DNA of 64,000 nucleotides from Sphingomonas sp. GTDB taxonomy: Bacteria > Pseudomonadota > Alphaproteobacteria > Sphingomonadales > Sphingomonadaceae. The position numbers and the translations under genes are program-made. Location of the stretch: NCBI GenBank assembly GCA_019635535.1, contig JAHBZH010000001.1:1144995-1208994 (forward strand), written 5' to 3'. Numbering within the stretch: the stretch's first letter is position 1; every line of letters begins with the position of its first letter. Of the stretch, positions 25,579-37,088 are shown one piece after another. The notes beneath the pieces were generated by a model. It made no database searches and was not told where the DNA came from. It was given only the letters and a program-made list of their open reading frames with translations.

Positions 25579-25851
25579 TCAGTGATAGAAATAGGGATCG
25601 AGGACGCTGACCTCGTGAATGGCATCGACCGGTACGCCGTTCTTCGCGCCGACGCTGCGGATCGCATCCGGCGACGGCGCATCATAGACGCAGAAGGTAC
25701 GCGTCTTGTCGGCGCTGACATAGGAATGGACCCAGGTCACGCCTTCTTCGGCGTTGGTGGCGACCACGCCGCCGAGCGCCTGCGCGCCGTCATTGTTGGT
25801 CGGGATGTGCAGCCCGTCCGGAAATGTGCGTTCGACCATGTAGCGCGGCAT
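25579..25851 (-). CDS. DUF4242 (nickel-binding SCO4226-like) protein
   Basis: 90 residues, cytoplasmic. MPRYMVERTFPDGLHIPTNN, VTWVHSYVSADKTRTFCVYD and PSPDAIRSVGAKNGVPVDAI follow the DUF4242 family, a ferredoxin-like fold whose Streptomyces member SCO4226 binds nickel. GGGGAGGAG lies just before the ATG at 25851. Its physiological role is not known, and nothing in the neighbourhood adds to it. Confidence 0.82.
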   Translation of the reverse strand: MPRYMVERTFPDGLHIPTNNDGAQALGGVVATNAEEGVTWVHSYVSADKTRTFCVYDAPSPDAIRSVGAKNGVPVDAIHEVSVLDPYFYH

Positions 25852-25986
25852 TGACTCCTCCCCCCGCTGATGCGCGCGCATCATAGCAGAATCGGCATCC
25901 AGGCGCGCGCGGATTCGCGCGGCGCGCGGGCAAAGCGGGGGCGATCGTATAGGCTTTGCTAACCCTTCTTCCGCCATAGCAGCGGG

Positions 25987-27213
25987 ATGGCCGTGCTCTC
26001 GCTGCTGATCGTCATGACCTTGCTTAGCACGGTGATGAGCGCGATGTTCGTTGCCGCCTGGGCGACGATGGCCCGGCCGGCCCACGCGCTCGCCTGGGCG
26101 GGCTGCTTTGGCGCCGGCACCGTCCAGTGGAGCGCCAACCTAGCTGCCACCATCATCGGCCATTCGCCGCCGATCGTCTGGGCGATCGCGTCGTTCGCCG
26201 CGACGGCGATGATCCTGCTCGGCGTCACCGGCTACCGGCAGCGCGCCGGCCTGCCCGTCTATCCGCGGGCGCTGGCTGCGATCATCGTGGCGGTCATGGC
26301 CGGGGCGGTGGCAACACGGACCGTCTGGCCCCATGCCGGCGCCTATCTCTCGCTGGTCCCGGGCTGCGCGATCCTGATGCTACCGTTGATGGCCCATGCC
26401 ATCGCCGCCCGGCCGGGCCGCCGCAATGTGGTCGAGAGGGTATCGATCGCGCTCGCGCTCGCTTTCGTCCTGTTCGAGATCGCGTTGCTCGTGCTGGCGC
26501 TCCGGGTCGGGCCGACGGCGGACAATGCCGCCTATCAGCTCTATCTCGGCACGCTTATGATCGGCTTTCCCGTCCTTTATATCGCGATGGCGATGTCGGG
26601 CCTGTTCCTGCTGATGTCGGACCGGACGGCGGCGCTGTCGAGCCTCGCCCGGCTCGATCCGCTGACCGGGCTGCTCAACCGGGGCGGCTTCCGTGAGGCG
26701 CTGGCCCGGCAGATCGCCGCACCCAATGCGGGCTGCATCGCGATCGGCGACATCGACCATTTCAAGCGGATCAACGATTGCCACGGCCACGCCGCCGGCG
26801 ATCTGGCGCTGCGCATGGTGGCGCGCACGTTGCGGCTCGGCGCGCATGACGACATGCTGGTCGCGCGGATCGGCGGCGAGGAATTCGCCCTTTTCATGCC
26901 CGGCTTCGCGCTGGAACGGGCCGAGCGCTTCATCGAGCGGGTGCGCGCCGCGGTGGCGACGATCGCGCTCCCTGGCCATCCGGGCCTTGGCGTCACGATG
27001 AGCTTCGGCGTCGCACCCTGCCGGGGATCGGAGGACGGGCTGGACGGCGTCATCGCGCGGGCCGACGCGGCCCTGTACCGCGCCAAGACCGGCGGGCGCG
27101 ACCGGGTCGTCACCTCGGTCTCTCCGCGTGGTCGATCGAGCGAACCCCGGCCGGGGCGTCTGCAGCCGGTTGACGGCGACCGCCCGGGCGCGGCCCTGCG
27201 CGGGCTGCATTAA
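25987..27213 (+). CDS. membrane-bound diguanylate cyclase (GGDEF)
   Basis: Makes c-di-GMP. 408 residues: six or so membrane helices in residues 1-210 serve as a sensor or anchor, then a GGDEF domain beginning RLDPLTGLLNRGGF, metal-binding IGDIDHFKRINDCHGHAAGD, and an intact active site GGEEF at 296-300. The inhibitory RxxD site five residues before GGEEF is absent, so product inhibition is unlikely. The tail after about residue 375 is low in structure. Its signal is unknown. Confidence 0.92.
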   Translation: MAVLSLLIVMTLLSTVMSAMFVAAWATMARPAHALAWAGCFGAGTVQWSANLAATIIGHSPPIVWAIASFAATAMILLGVTGYRQRAGLPVYPRALAAIIVAVMAGAVATRTVWPHAGAYLSLVPGCAILMLPLMAHAIAARPGRRNVVERVSIALALAFVLFEIALLVLALRVGPTADNAAYQLYLGTLMIGFPVLYIAMAMSGLFLLMSDRTAALSSLARLDPLTGLLNRGGFREALARQIAAPNAGCIAIGDIDHFKRINDCHGHAAGDLALRMVARTLRLGAHDDMLVARIGGEEFALFMPGFALERAERFIERVRAAVATIALPGHPGLGVTMSFGVAPCRGSEDGLDGVIARADAALYRAKTGGRDRVVTSVSPRGRSSEPRPGRLQPVDGDRPGAALRGLH

Positions 27214-27219
27214 AAGCTT

Positions 27220-28065
27220 TCATCTGCTGCCTCTGCGATCGTGAAACGGTTCGTCATAGCTTAGCCATTCATGGTCCTCGATCACATCGGCGGGCACGGG
27301 GCGGCCTGCCTCGTCGCGGGAGGGGGCGAAGCGGTAGCGCCGCTCGATCAGCCGGCAGGTGGTGACGTCGAGCAGGCGGCTGCCGCTCGAGCGGGTGATC
27401 CAGCAATCGGTGACGCGGCCTTCGACACCCACGGTGAAGCGGACCGAGACGGTGCCGCCCACCCCCGCCTCGCCCGCCGCGCGGGGATAGTCGCGGTCGC
27501 TGAGGCGGCCGGAGAGGTGGCGGGGCGGGGTCCCGCGGCCCAGCCCGCCGCGTCCGCCTTCGCCGCCGCCGCCGCGCCCGTCGCCGCCCCGGCCCGCGCC
27601 GCGCCCCTCGCCCGCCCCGCCGGCACCGAAGCCCGGCCCGCGCACGGGCGCCGCGCCCTGGTCCGGCGCGCTCCCCATCCCGGCGACCGGCGCGACCGTG
27701 ACCGGCGGGGGCACGGGCAGGGGGATGACGGGCGCGGGCGCGACGATCTGGGTGGCCTCGCTCCGTAGGTTCGGGGGCGCGGCGGCACCCTCCTGCTCCG
27801 GCGCGCCGGAGCGGGCGTCGTGCGCGGCCTCAGCCTTGGACGGGGGCAGATCGACGCTGAGTGGCTCGCTGGGCGGGGGCGGGGCGATGTCGAAAATGTC
27901 GAGCGCGCGGTCCGCCACCGGCGTCAAAGGCGGGGCGGCGAGGCCCCAGACGAGGGCGAGGCCGAGCAGGGCATGGACGCCCAGGGCCGCCGCGCCCGCG
28001 CCGAACCGCACCCGCCGATCGCGCGGCACCGGGCCGCCGGACGCCAGGGATCGCATCGTCCACAT
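27220..28065 (-). CDS. TonB-type energy transducer
   Basis: 281 residues. One N-terminal transmembrane helix (AAALGVHALLGLALVWGLA), a long proline-rich then glycine-rich periplasmic linker, and a C-terminal TonB domain (DRDYPRAAGEAGVGGTVSVRFTVGVEGRVTDCWITRSSG...RYRFAPSRD in segments). It would pass proton-motive force from ExbBD to outer-membrane receptors such as the one at the right edge of the window. No exbB or exbD lies next to it. The linker is unusually rich in glycine/arginine. Confidence 0.85.
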   Translation of the reverse strand: MWTMRSLASGGPVPRDRRVRFGAGAAALGVHALLGLALVWGLAAPPLTPVADRALDIFDIAPPPPSEPLSVDLPPSKAEAAHDARSGAPEQEGAAAPPNLRSEATQIVAPAPVIPLPVPPPVTVAPVAGMGSAPDQGAAPVRGPGFGAGGAGEGRGAGRGGDGRGGGGEGGRGGLGRGTPPRHLSGRLSDRDYPRAAGEAGVGGTVSVRFTVGVEGRVTDCWITRSSGSRLLDVTTCRLIERRYRFAPSRDEAGRPVPADVIEDHEWLSYDEPFHDRRGSR

Positions 28066-28131
28066 GGCCCTGTCCTATACCATCGCCGCCCTTGAAGCGC
28101 ACCGGGACGGCAGGTGCCGGCGGAGCGCTTC

Positions 28132-28375
28132 CTACCGGTCCGGCGTCACGTCGCGCAGGACGACGACGGCGCCTTCCGGCAGCAGATCGTAGATCCGTCC
28201 GGGCACGAGATCGAACTGCTCGGGGCGGACCGGCGGCCCGCAGCCCGTTCTCGTCGATCTGCTCATCGCGGCTGTAGCGGTAGAAATCGGCACATTCGTC
28301 CACGCTGACCATGCGGTCGAGCCGATCGCAGCCGGCGAGCAACGGAATGGCGACGAGGAAAATAGCCGTTCGCAT
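28132..28375 (-). pseudogene. small lipoprotein with an apparent frameshift
   Basis: Reading from ATG at 28375 gives MRTAIFLVAIPLLAGCDRLD, a lipoprotein signal, then SVDECADFYRYSRDEQIDEN. Continuing in that frame yields arginine-rich nonsense, but the other frame resumes as PEQFDLVPGRIYDLLPEGAV and VVLRDVTPDR with a stop at 28132. The total of 244 bases is one more than a multiple of three. The slip is near 28225-28240 in a run of G and C. It is a decayed gene, a recoding event, or a base-call error. Confidence 0.6.
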
Positions 28376-28462
28376 GGCGCAAGCCCCTTGCGCGTCGCAG
28401 GACGCGGCCGCTTCATAGCAGCAACGGCGGGGCGAGGCGATGCCGCGGCGGCGCGGCGCGCG

Positions 28463-28684
28463 TCAGCTGGCGGCGAGCTCCGGGACGGGTTCGGCGGCTT
28501 GCGCGGCCTTGCGGGATTCCTGTTCGGCGCGGAGGCGATCGGTGCGGTTGGCGCGATCGGCCATCACCTCCCAGGCCGCGGCGGCGCGCAGGCAGCGATC
28601 GCGGACATTGGCGAGCGCGCTCGCGGCGGCATCGCGGCGCGCCTCGGCGGCGCGGGCACGGTAGAAATCGGCATTGGTGGACAT
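28463..28684 (-). CDS. small helical protein, unknown function
   Basis: 73 residues, alanine/arginine-rich and helical (DFYRARAAEARRDAAASALA, RCLRAAAAWEVMADRANRTD). It has the same character as the 60-residue protein at 29047-29229, both flanking the cold-shock gene. No signal peptide or membrane helix. No known domain; small proteins of this kind are common in sphingomonads. It may be expressed with the cold-shock gene. Confidence 0.6.
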   Translation of the reverse strand: MSTNADFYRARAAEARRDAAASALANVRDRCLRAAAAWEVMADRANRTDRLRAEQESRKAAQAAEPVPELAAS

Positions 28685-28715
28685 CGGCTCGGCTGCTCCT
28701 TCGAAGACGGTTCCC

Positions 28716-28744
28716 CGGTCCGTCCGGCGCCGCCGGACGGACCG
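28716..28744 (-). terminator. perfect hairpin after the cold-shock gene
   Basis: CGGTCCGTCCGGC and GCCGGACGGACCG form a 13-base perfect stem around a GCC loop, 19 bases beyond the cold-shock stop. There is no T-run after it on the minus strand, so it may be a weak terminator or an mRNA-protecting hairpin between that gene and the next small gene. Confidence 0.6.
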
Positions 28745-28762
28745 AAGGGCGGCGCGTGCCGC

Positions 28763-28969
28763 TCAGGCGCTCTGGAGATTGACGGCGCTGGTCTTGCCGC
28801 GGCGATCCTGCTCCAGCTCGTAGGAGACGCGCTGATCCTGGTTGAGCGTGGTCATGCCGGCCTTTTCGACCGCGCTGATATGGACGAAGGCGTCATTGCC
28901 GCCATCCTCCGGCGCGATGAAGCCGTAGCCCTTCTGGGCATTGAAGAATTTCACTGTTCCTATCGGCAT
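28763..28969 (-). CDS. cold-shock domain protein (CspA family)
   Basis: 68 residues, the standard size. GTVKFFNAQKGYGFIAPEDG has the RNP1-like motif, and DAFVHISAVEKAG the RNP2-like motif. It binds single-stranded nucleic acids and melts RNA structure, usually on cold shock or in stationary phase. It stands between two small helical proteins on the same strand. A cold-shock-like fold also appears at the C terminus of the STAND protein at 31136, but the sequences are only distantly alike. Confidence 0.95.
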   Translation of the reverse strand: MPIGTVKFFNAQKGYGFIAPEDGGNDAFVHISAVEKAGMTTLNQDQRVSYELEQDRRGKTSAVNLQSA

Positions 28970-29046
28970 TTCTACACATGTCCTTTCTGGCGGGGCGAAA
29001 CCGGGATTGGCAGGCCCCTTGATGTGTTCGGTGATAGCGGCCCGGA

Positions 29047-29229
29047 TCAGGCGGCGGAAGGCTGCACGGCGCGATCGTCCGCCGGGTGGCGCGCGGCGCC
29101 CGCGTCGGTGATCCGGTCGCGGTAGAGATCGGCCAGCTCCGCATGCGCCGCACGGGCGGATTCGGACGCGGCTTCGGCGGCGCGCTGACGCTCCTCGTTC
29201 TCGCGCTGGATGAAATGTTCGATGTCCAT
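29047..29229 (-). CDS. small helical protein, unknown function
   Basis: 60 residues from ATG at 29229: MDIEHFIQRENEERQRAAEA, then AARAAHAELADLYRDRITDA-type helices and a polar tail. It is charged, soluble and probably a coiled coil. The reading frame can be extended 29 codons upstream, but that part is not protein-like and overlaps the likely promoter. Similar in style to the small protein at 28463. Confidence 0.5.
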   Translation of the reverse strand: MDIEHFIQRENEERQRAAEAASESARAAHAELADLYRDRITDAGAARHPADDRAVQPSAA

Positions 29230-29414
29230 ATCGGGCTCCCTGGGTCGTGCAAGCGGGAGCATGTCGACGACGGGGAAAAGGCGCCCGTCCTGTCTCTCAG
29301 GCGCCGGCAGGCTCACGGAAGAATGGAGGCCGGCGATGCGTGTAGCCTAGCATGGAACAGGCCGAAGGGCGAATCCGGCGGAAAGGCGCGGTTTCGGGGC
29401 GCAAGGGCGGGGCG

Positions 29415-29792
29415 TCACATGCTGTTGAGGTGGAGGATGTTGCCGTCCGGGTCCTTCAGCCAGACCAGTTTGGCACCCCCGGCGACATGCACATTGCCTT
29501 CCAGGCGGCCGAGATCGGGATAATGTTCGAAGGCGGCGCCCTTCGCCTCCAGCGCGGCGACGATCGCGTCGAGATCGCCGCCCACGCCCCAGACCACGGC
29601 ATTGGCCCGGTTCGTGCCGGCATGAGCGGAGGCATAGACGACGAGCCGGGTGGCGCCCGTCCGATAGACCAGAACGCCCTCCTCGGCGCCCGCCTCGTCC
29701 AGCTCCAGTCCCAGCACGTCGCCATAGAAGGCGCGGGCGCGATCGAGGTCCGCGACGGCGAGGATGGCGGAGGAATCATGGTCCTTGAGCAT
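29415..29792 (-). CDS. VOC-family (glyoxalase/bleomycin-resistance-like) protein
   Basis: 125 residues, two beta-alpha-beta-beta-beta modules. SSAILAVADLDRARAFYGDV, LGLELDE, LVYRTGATRLVVYASAHAG, NAVVWGVGGDLDAIVAALEA and LVWLKDPDGNILHLNSM are typical. The C-terminal Glu used as metal ligand by many members is replaced here (ILHLNSM), so it may bind no metal. Substrate unknown. Confidence 0.82.
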   Translation of the reverse strand: MLKDHDSSAILAVADLDRARAFYGDVLGLELDEAGAEEGVLVYRTGATRLVVYASAHAGTNRANAVVWGVGGDLDAIVAALEAKGAAFEHYPDLGRLEGNVHVAGGAKLVWLKDPDGNILHLNSM

Positions 29793-29924
29793 CGGGCTTT
29801 CCCTTCGAATCGGGCGGATGACGAGGCTCAAACCGACGGGCGGGCACGGGGTTCAACGGGGCGCGACGGACGGGTGTGAAGGAGGGACGGCGGCCGGCTC
29901 GCCTCTCTGAGAAGTTGACAAAGT

Positions 29925-30752
29925 TTACAGGGTGAGGGGGTGTTCTGGCGGGTCGGCTTCGGCGTTATCGGCGGTGTCGCGCGGGTCCGGGCGGGCGCCT
30001 TCCAGCCGGTCCACGGGCGCGGCGAGCTGGGGCGGCGGGGATTCGGCTTCGGCCCAGGCGCGCTCGGCCTCGGCGAGGCGATCGAGCACCGGGACGATGC
30101 CGCCGGAGCGATCCTCCACCGCGCGGCGATGCTGCCAGCCGACCAGATCGTCGAGCGGCGCATAATTCAGCGGATCGCGCACGCGCAGCAGATAGAGGAG
30201 CAGCCGGTCATGATGCTTCTCGCGGAAGCCGACCATGCGGCCGTCATGCCAGACCTGTTCCTGCGTGCCGTTGACGGCGCGATCGAAGGCGGTGGCGGCG
30301 AGCACGCCGACGGCGGCCTTCAGCGCCTCGTCCCACGCGGCGCGGAACTGGGGCGAGCGCTGATAAAGCTTGTGCGCGCTCTGCCGCGACAGGCCGACAT
30401 AGCGGCACGATTCGCTGACCGAGGCGGTGGCGGCGAGCGTTTCGATGAACAGCTGCTGCCGCTCCAGCGTCCACCCGTCATGCCGCGCCCGGCACGCGTC
30501 GCGGCGCGGCGTGTCCTGCCCCAGCCGCTCCAGTTCGTCCTGATCGAGCGTGTAGAAAGGCGAGACGCTGCCATCGGCGCGGCGAGGGATGTGCGCGAGC
30601 GAGCGGGGCGGCGGATCGGACGGGAAGGGATCCCAGGGGATGGGCACGAACGGGACGGCCTCCCCGTGCTCGTTGATCTCCATGGAGGCGCCGGTCTCCG
30701 GATCATGGAAGAGGTCGCCGGGTTCGAGGGGGCGTTTGCGTTTCCTGCTCAT
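29925..30752 (-). CDS. helix-turn-helix protein resembling small terminase subunits
   Basis: 275 residues. The central part DGWTLERQQLFIETLAATAS, SVSESCRYVGLSRQSAHKLYQ contains a helix-turn-helix of the kind found in phage small terminases and some transposon-related proteins; GVLAATAFDRAVNGTQEQV and HHDRLLLYLLRVRDPLNY follow. The tail is acidic and proline-rich. No other phage gene is nearby, so it is more likely a domesticated DNA-binding protein. The start is ATG at 30752, just inside a repeat-like leader. Confidence 0.62.
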   Translation of the reverse strand: MSRKRKRPLEPGDLFHDPETGASMEINEHGEAVPFVPIPWDPFPSDPPPRSLAHIPRRADGSVSPFYTLDQDELERLGQDTPRRDACRARHDGWTLERQQLFIETLAATASVSESCRYVGLSRQSAHKLYQRSPQFRAAWDEALKAAVGVLAATAFDRAVNGTQEQVWHDGRMVGFREKHHDRLLLYLLRVRDPLNYAPLDDLVGWQHRRAVEDRSGGIVPVLDRLAEAERAWAEAESPPPQLAAPVDRLEGARPDPRDTADNAEADPPEHPLTL

Positions 30753-31135
30753 CGACGAGCGTAGGACAGAGGAAATCCTACATTGCAAGGGGGGGTTCGC
30801 GCGGAGACGCGGAGGCGCGGAGGTGCGGAGAAGGAAAGGATGGGCCTTCGGTCCTTTGTATCACGCGAAGGGGGCGGGTAGGTGCGGCGGTCTGTGCCTC
30901 GCTCGGACTCTTTGCGCCTTCACGTTTTTGCGTGAAATGATTGGAGTCAGGCATTGCCGGAAAGACGCGGGTCACGCCCGCGTGACCATGGGGAATTAGA
31001 TATACTGTCCCCGGAACTCCCTGTCCCCGAAACTCCAGAAGCGGTAGAGGTGGCCGGTGGTAAGGGGGGAGCGGCGGGCCATGGCTCCTTGCGCGCTTCG
31101 TTAGACGCTGCAAAAACAACGCGAAGGGGGAAACA
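30753..31135. other. gene-free, repeat-bearing stretch left of the STAND gene
   Basis: Contains, inverted, the CAATGTAGGATTTCCTCTGTC block near 30768 that is also seen near 3718; a degenerate unit of the GCGCGGAGACGCGGAGGCGC type at 30797-30830 and CTTTGCGCCTTCACGTTTTT at 30909, related to the repeat at 3531; and TATACTGTCCCC at 31000, also inverted relative to 3408. AAGGGGG five bases before the STAND start is its ribosome site. The same set of fragments thus occurs at both places. Confidence 0.6.
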
Positions 31136-33667
31136 ATGGCCAGCTACCAACGAGTCGCACTCTTCTTGTTGTTCGATTCCATTGAGCAAGACTTAGTCAG
31201 ACACATCAGGGCCCTCCCGAGCGAGCAAGTCACTTTGACTGATGTCGAACGGGAGAAAGCAGGCCGTCGAGTATTAGCTCGAATGGAGCCCCATGGGGAG
31301 GCGACGACAACCGATCTCCTCCAAGGCCTCGATATGGCCGAAAAATATGACGTTCTGCTTCGGCACAAGGCAGATATGGCTCAAGCGGATCGTACCTATT
31401 TTTCGGGGATCGCCAACGCTTTTAAGAGCATCATTCCAATTAGAAATAGTGTGATGCACGCTCGACCGCTGACGATTGAAGAATATTCATTAGGCTTTTC
31501 ATTTGCTCAATCACTTTTGAAAGCAAAAGCATACTGGCCGATGCTGGCCGATAACTACAATGAATTTTCTAAAGACCCAGTATCATTCACATCAAAATCT
31601 ATTGAATTTCTAGATGATCCTGAGGATACTCAGGTGCTCCATAATCTACCTACACCCGAGCACGATGATACAGGCTTTTTGCCACGACCCGAATTGGAGC
31701 GGGAACTTCGCAAACGCATCTTGGGTAGGCATCCGGTGATAACGATCCTTGGTGAGGGCGGAAACGGAAAGACCGCCCTAGCGCTGCAAACCCTGTATGG
31801 CCTCGTCAACACGAATGATCACCCGTTCGAAGCTATAATTTGGGTGACTGCAAAAAGCTCTATGCTGACTGCTGAGGGCGTACGAAAAATTGGAGACGAC
31901 GTAGTCCAAGCATTAGCGATTGTAGATCAAGCATCCTTCCTAGAGCCCGGCGAGGGAGATTCGTTCGATAGACTTTATCGGCTTCTAGAAAATAACAAGA
32001 TCTTACTTGTGATAGATAATCTTGAGACTATTCAAGGAGATGAAATAAAAAAGATAGCAACTGATGTGCCTGGAGAAAGTAAGCTTCTAATAACGTCTAG
32101 AGTTCCTTTAGGCGGCGACCTTTCCGTGACGGTCGGGGAGTTATCTGACAAGGATTCTATCATCTATATTAGAAGATTACTTGACGCATATTCCGTTAAA
32201 AGTCTGAAATCTAGAGATGATCCGGGATTGTTGCGATATTTGAAGCGTTTACACAACAAGCCGCTCTTGATTAAGTGGTTCGTTCTCGGCGTTAAAAGCG
32301 GCGCAAACCCCGATAAAATTGTAGCCAATCCCGAAGTTGCCTTACGGTTCTGCCTTGAAAATGTGGTAGGTCGCTTGGGTGCGCAGGCGAAAGCCTCGCT
32401 CACGGCTTTGGCCACTATTTCCGTGCCTTTGTCAGCCCAAATTTTAGAGTATGTCACGGAACTCAATGCTGCGGAGGTTGAGGCTGCATTGAACGAGCTG
32501 TGCCAATTTGGACTAGTCGATTTGGTGGCATCTCAGGCTTCCGAGCAGCTTTATCGGCTTCGACCATTTGCGCGGGCTTATACAGTCCGAGTGATAGCTC
32601 CAAAGCCGGAACTGTCCGCCGAAATTCGAAGTCGTTATCATAGGGTCGAAGCGCAATTCCGCTCTGCTCGAGGCCAAGCAAGCTATAATCCTTATAGCCT
32701 GAAGAGCTTTAAGGTGCGGTCACCTGCTGAAATGTTGGCTGCCGGCAAACTGAATCAAGCCGTCTGTGAGGCGCTCAATGGAGATTTTGAGTCAGCCAAT
32801 GATCGCCTCAAAGCGCTGCGAATCACCGATCCTGGTTACTTTGAGGTGTATAGAGCGCAGGGATACATCTCATTCTTAGAAGGCGATAGTGTTGCTGCAG
32901 AGACTGCTTACGAATCGGCGTTGGAATTGGCGCCGGAGGAACCTCAACTGCATTTCTTTTATGGCTGCCTACTCATGCGAGCATTGGATAGCGAACGTGC
33001 CCGCGAGCATTTTGCAACCGCTATTAAGCTCGATCCTGAGGCGCTACCCCCTTACAGAGAAGCAGCGCGAAATTGCCTCTCGATGTGTGATTTTGAGGGC
33101 GCCGAGACTCTTCTTGAGTCCGTCAAGCAGCTTCAGTTCCGATCTTACAAGGACAAGGTCGTATATACAGACGTTCGCATTCAACTCTATGTTAGAAAGA
33201 CAATCCATAGAATGCACGCACGTGATTGGGAAAGTGCGGCAGCTACCGTCAAAGACTTGGCGTATTACGTTTATGGCCTAGATTTGGCTATTTTTGACGA
33301 TCGCATGGTCCAGCATCTGTTAGACGTAATTCCATCTCTTAAGCGACTCAAAGACTATATTGATCAGCCCTTGATTGCTGACCTCGAAGACTGGATTGGC
33401 TCAAAATTTGAACAACCGTGGCGGCGCAATTCGCACTCAAAGAATCTCGCTGAATATGGTTCAGCCATAGGCACGTTGAAGCAAGCCGGGCTTCAAGAGA
33501 CCTTTGGCTTCCTTCGGGCCGATGACGGCAGGGAAACCTTCGTGCACGAAAACGAGGCGGGAGAGGAACTTTGGGATTGGCTCAAAAAGGGAGGCCGAGT
33601 GCGATACGATATTTCCGATGATGACGTGACAGGCCGCACGAAAGCGATAAATCTTAGGGTAGTCTAA
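31136..33667 (+). CDS. HEPN - STAND NTPase - TPR - cold-shock-like protein, candidate defence gene
   Basis: 843 residues, far AT-richer than its neighbours. Domains: N-terminal helical region 1-150 with IRNSVMHAR, a HEPN-type RxxxxH motif (Arg103, His108), as in toxic RNases; STAND/NB-ARC NTPase about 175-480 with Walker A GEGGNGKT (206-213), Walker B ILLVIDNLE (Asp294), the LLITSR sensor (Arg322) and NKPLLI (374-379); TPR helices about 530-660; and C-terminal 790-843, ETFGFLRADDGRETFVHENE to GGRVRYDI and TKAINLRVV, resembling a cold-shock OB fold. This is a receptor-switch-effector layout as in bacterial NLR-like antiphage proteins. Function is inferred. Single gene, no visible partner. Confidence 0.82.
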   Translation: MASYQRVALFLLFDSIEQDLVRHIRALPSEQVTLTDVEREKAGRRVLARMEPHGEATTTDLLQGLDMAEKYDVLLRHKADMAQADRTYFSGIANAFKSIIPIRNSVMHARPLTIEEYSLGFSFAQSLLKAKAYWPMLADNYNEFSKDPVSFTSKSIEFLDDPEDTQVLHNLPTPEHDDTGFLPRPELERELRKRILGRHPVITILGEGGNGKTALALQTLYGLVNTNDHPFEAIIWVTAKSSMLTAEGVRKIGDDVVQALAIVDQASFLEPGEGDSFDRLYRLLENNKILLVIDNLETIQGDEIKKIATDVPGESKLLITSRVPLGGDLSVTVGELSDKDSIIYIRRLLDAYSVKSLKSRDDPGLLRYLKRLHNKPLLIKWFVLGVKSGANPDKIVANPEVALRFCLENVVGRLGAQAKASLTALATISVPLSAQILEYVTELNAAEVEAALNELCQFGLVDLVASQASEQLYRLRPFARAYTVRVIAPKPELSAEIRSRYHRVEAQFRSARGQASYNPYSLKSFKVRSPAEMLAAGKLNQAVCEALNGDFESANDRLKALRITDPGYFEVYRAQGYISFLEGDSVAAETAYESALELAPEEPQLHFFYGCLLMRALDSERAREHFATAIKLDPEALPPYREAARNCLSMCDFEGAETLLESVKQLQFRSYKDKVVYTDVRIQLYVRKTIHRMHARDWESAAATVKDLAYYVYGLDLAIFDDRMVQHLLDVIPSLKRLKDYIDQPLIADLEDWIGSKFEQPWRRNSHSKNLAEYGSAIGTLKQAGLQETFGFLRADDGRETFVHENEAGEELWDWLKKGGRVRYDISDDDVTGRTKAINLRVV

Positions 33668-33686
33668 GTCTAAGCCTAAATCTAAG
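33663..33686. repeat. four tandem TCTAAG-type hexamers over the STAND stop codon
   Basis: Units TCTAAG, TCTAAG, CCTAAA, TCTAAG run end to end, and the gene's TAA is part of the first. This is a short imperfect microsatellite at the right edge of the AT-rich gene. Slippage here would alter only the tail or the 3' untranslated region. Confidence 0.75.
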
Positions 33687-33704
33687 TAGCGAGCCGCTAA
33701 GATT

Positions 33705-33930
33705 TTATTGAGCAGGCTCTCGTTCCCGCTTCGGCACGCGTGCCCGCGTTTTGCCCAGCTTCATCGCCGGCCCCGCTTCCACCCACTCCGACTTCGCCAG
33801 AATGTCCTTCAGATACTGCCCCGTATAGGACCGCGACACGCCAGCCACATCCTCCGGAGTCCCCTCAGCGACAATCTCGCCGCCTTTATCGCCGCCTTCC
33901 GGGCCAAGATCGATGATCCAGTCGGCCGTC
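33705..33930 (-). pseudogene. uvrA: orphan 3' end of a second uvrA
   Basis: The minus strand reads [40 protein letters not shown] and [20 protein letters not shown] to a TAA at 33705-33707. This is the C terminus of UvrA, about 75 codons, without start or body. The intact uvrA next to it has its own, different end ([22 protein letters not shown]). The two differ at many silent sites, so this is not a fresh duplication. It looks like the resident gene's tail left after replacement by a diverged copy. Confidence 0.85.
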
Positions 33931-34014
33931 CCTTCGACTACGCATCTCGACTTCGCTCGATGCTCCGCTCAGGACATGCCCTTCGACAGGCTCAGGACAT
34001 GCTTGATGACAAGG
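33931..34014. repeat. CTTCGACA-type repeat fragment between the two uvrA ends
   Basis: Contains CTCAGGACATGCCCTTCGAC followed by AGGCTCAGGACATG, the same dispersed family as the hairpin at 3239. It separates the orphan uvrA tail from the stop codon of the complete uvrA, so it may mark the recombination or insertion joint. Confidence 0.6.
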
Positions 34015-37077
<3,063 letters not shown>

Positions 37078-37088
37078 GAAAGCTCTCT

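Noticed and set aside
29925..30752. Prophage origin for the terminase-like helix-turn-helix gene
   Set aside because: No capsid, portal, large terminase, integrase or lysis gene is anywhere nearby, so a prophage cannot be supported.
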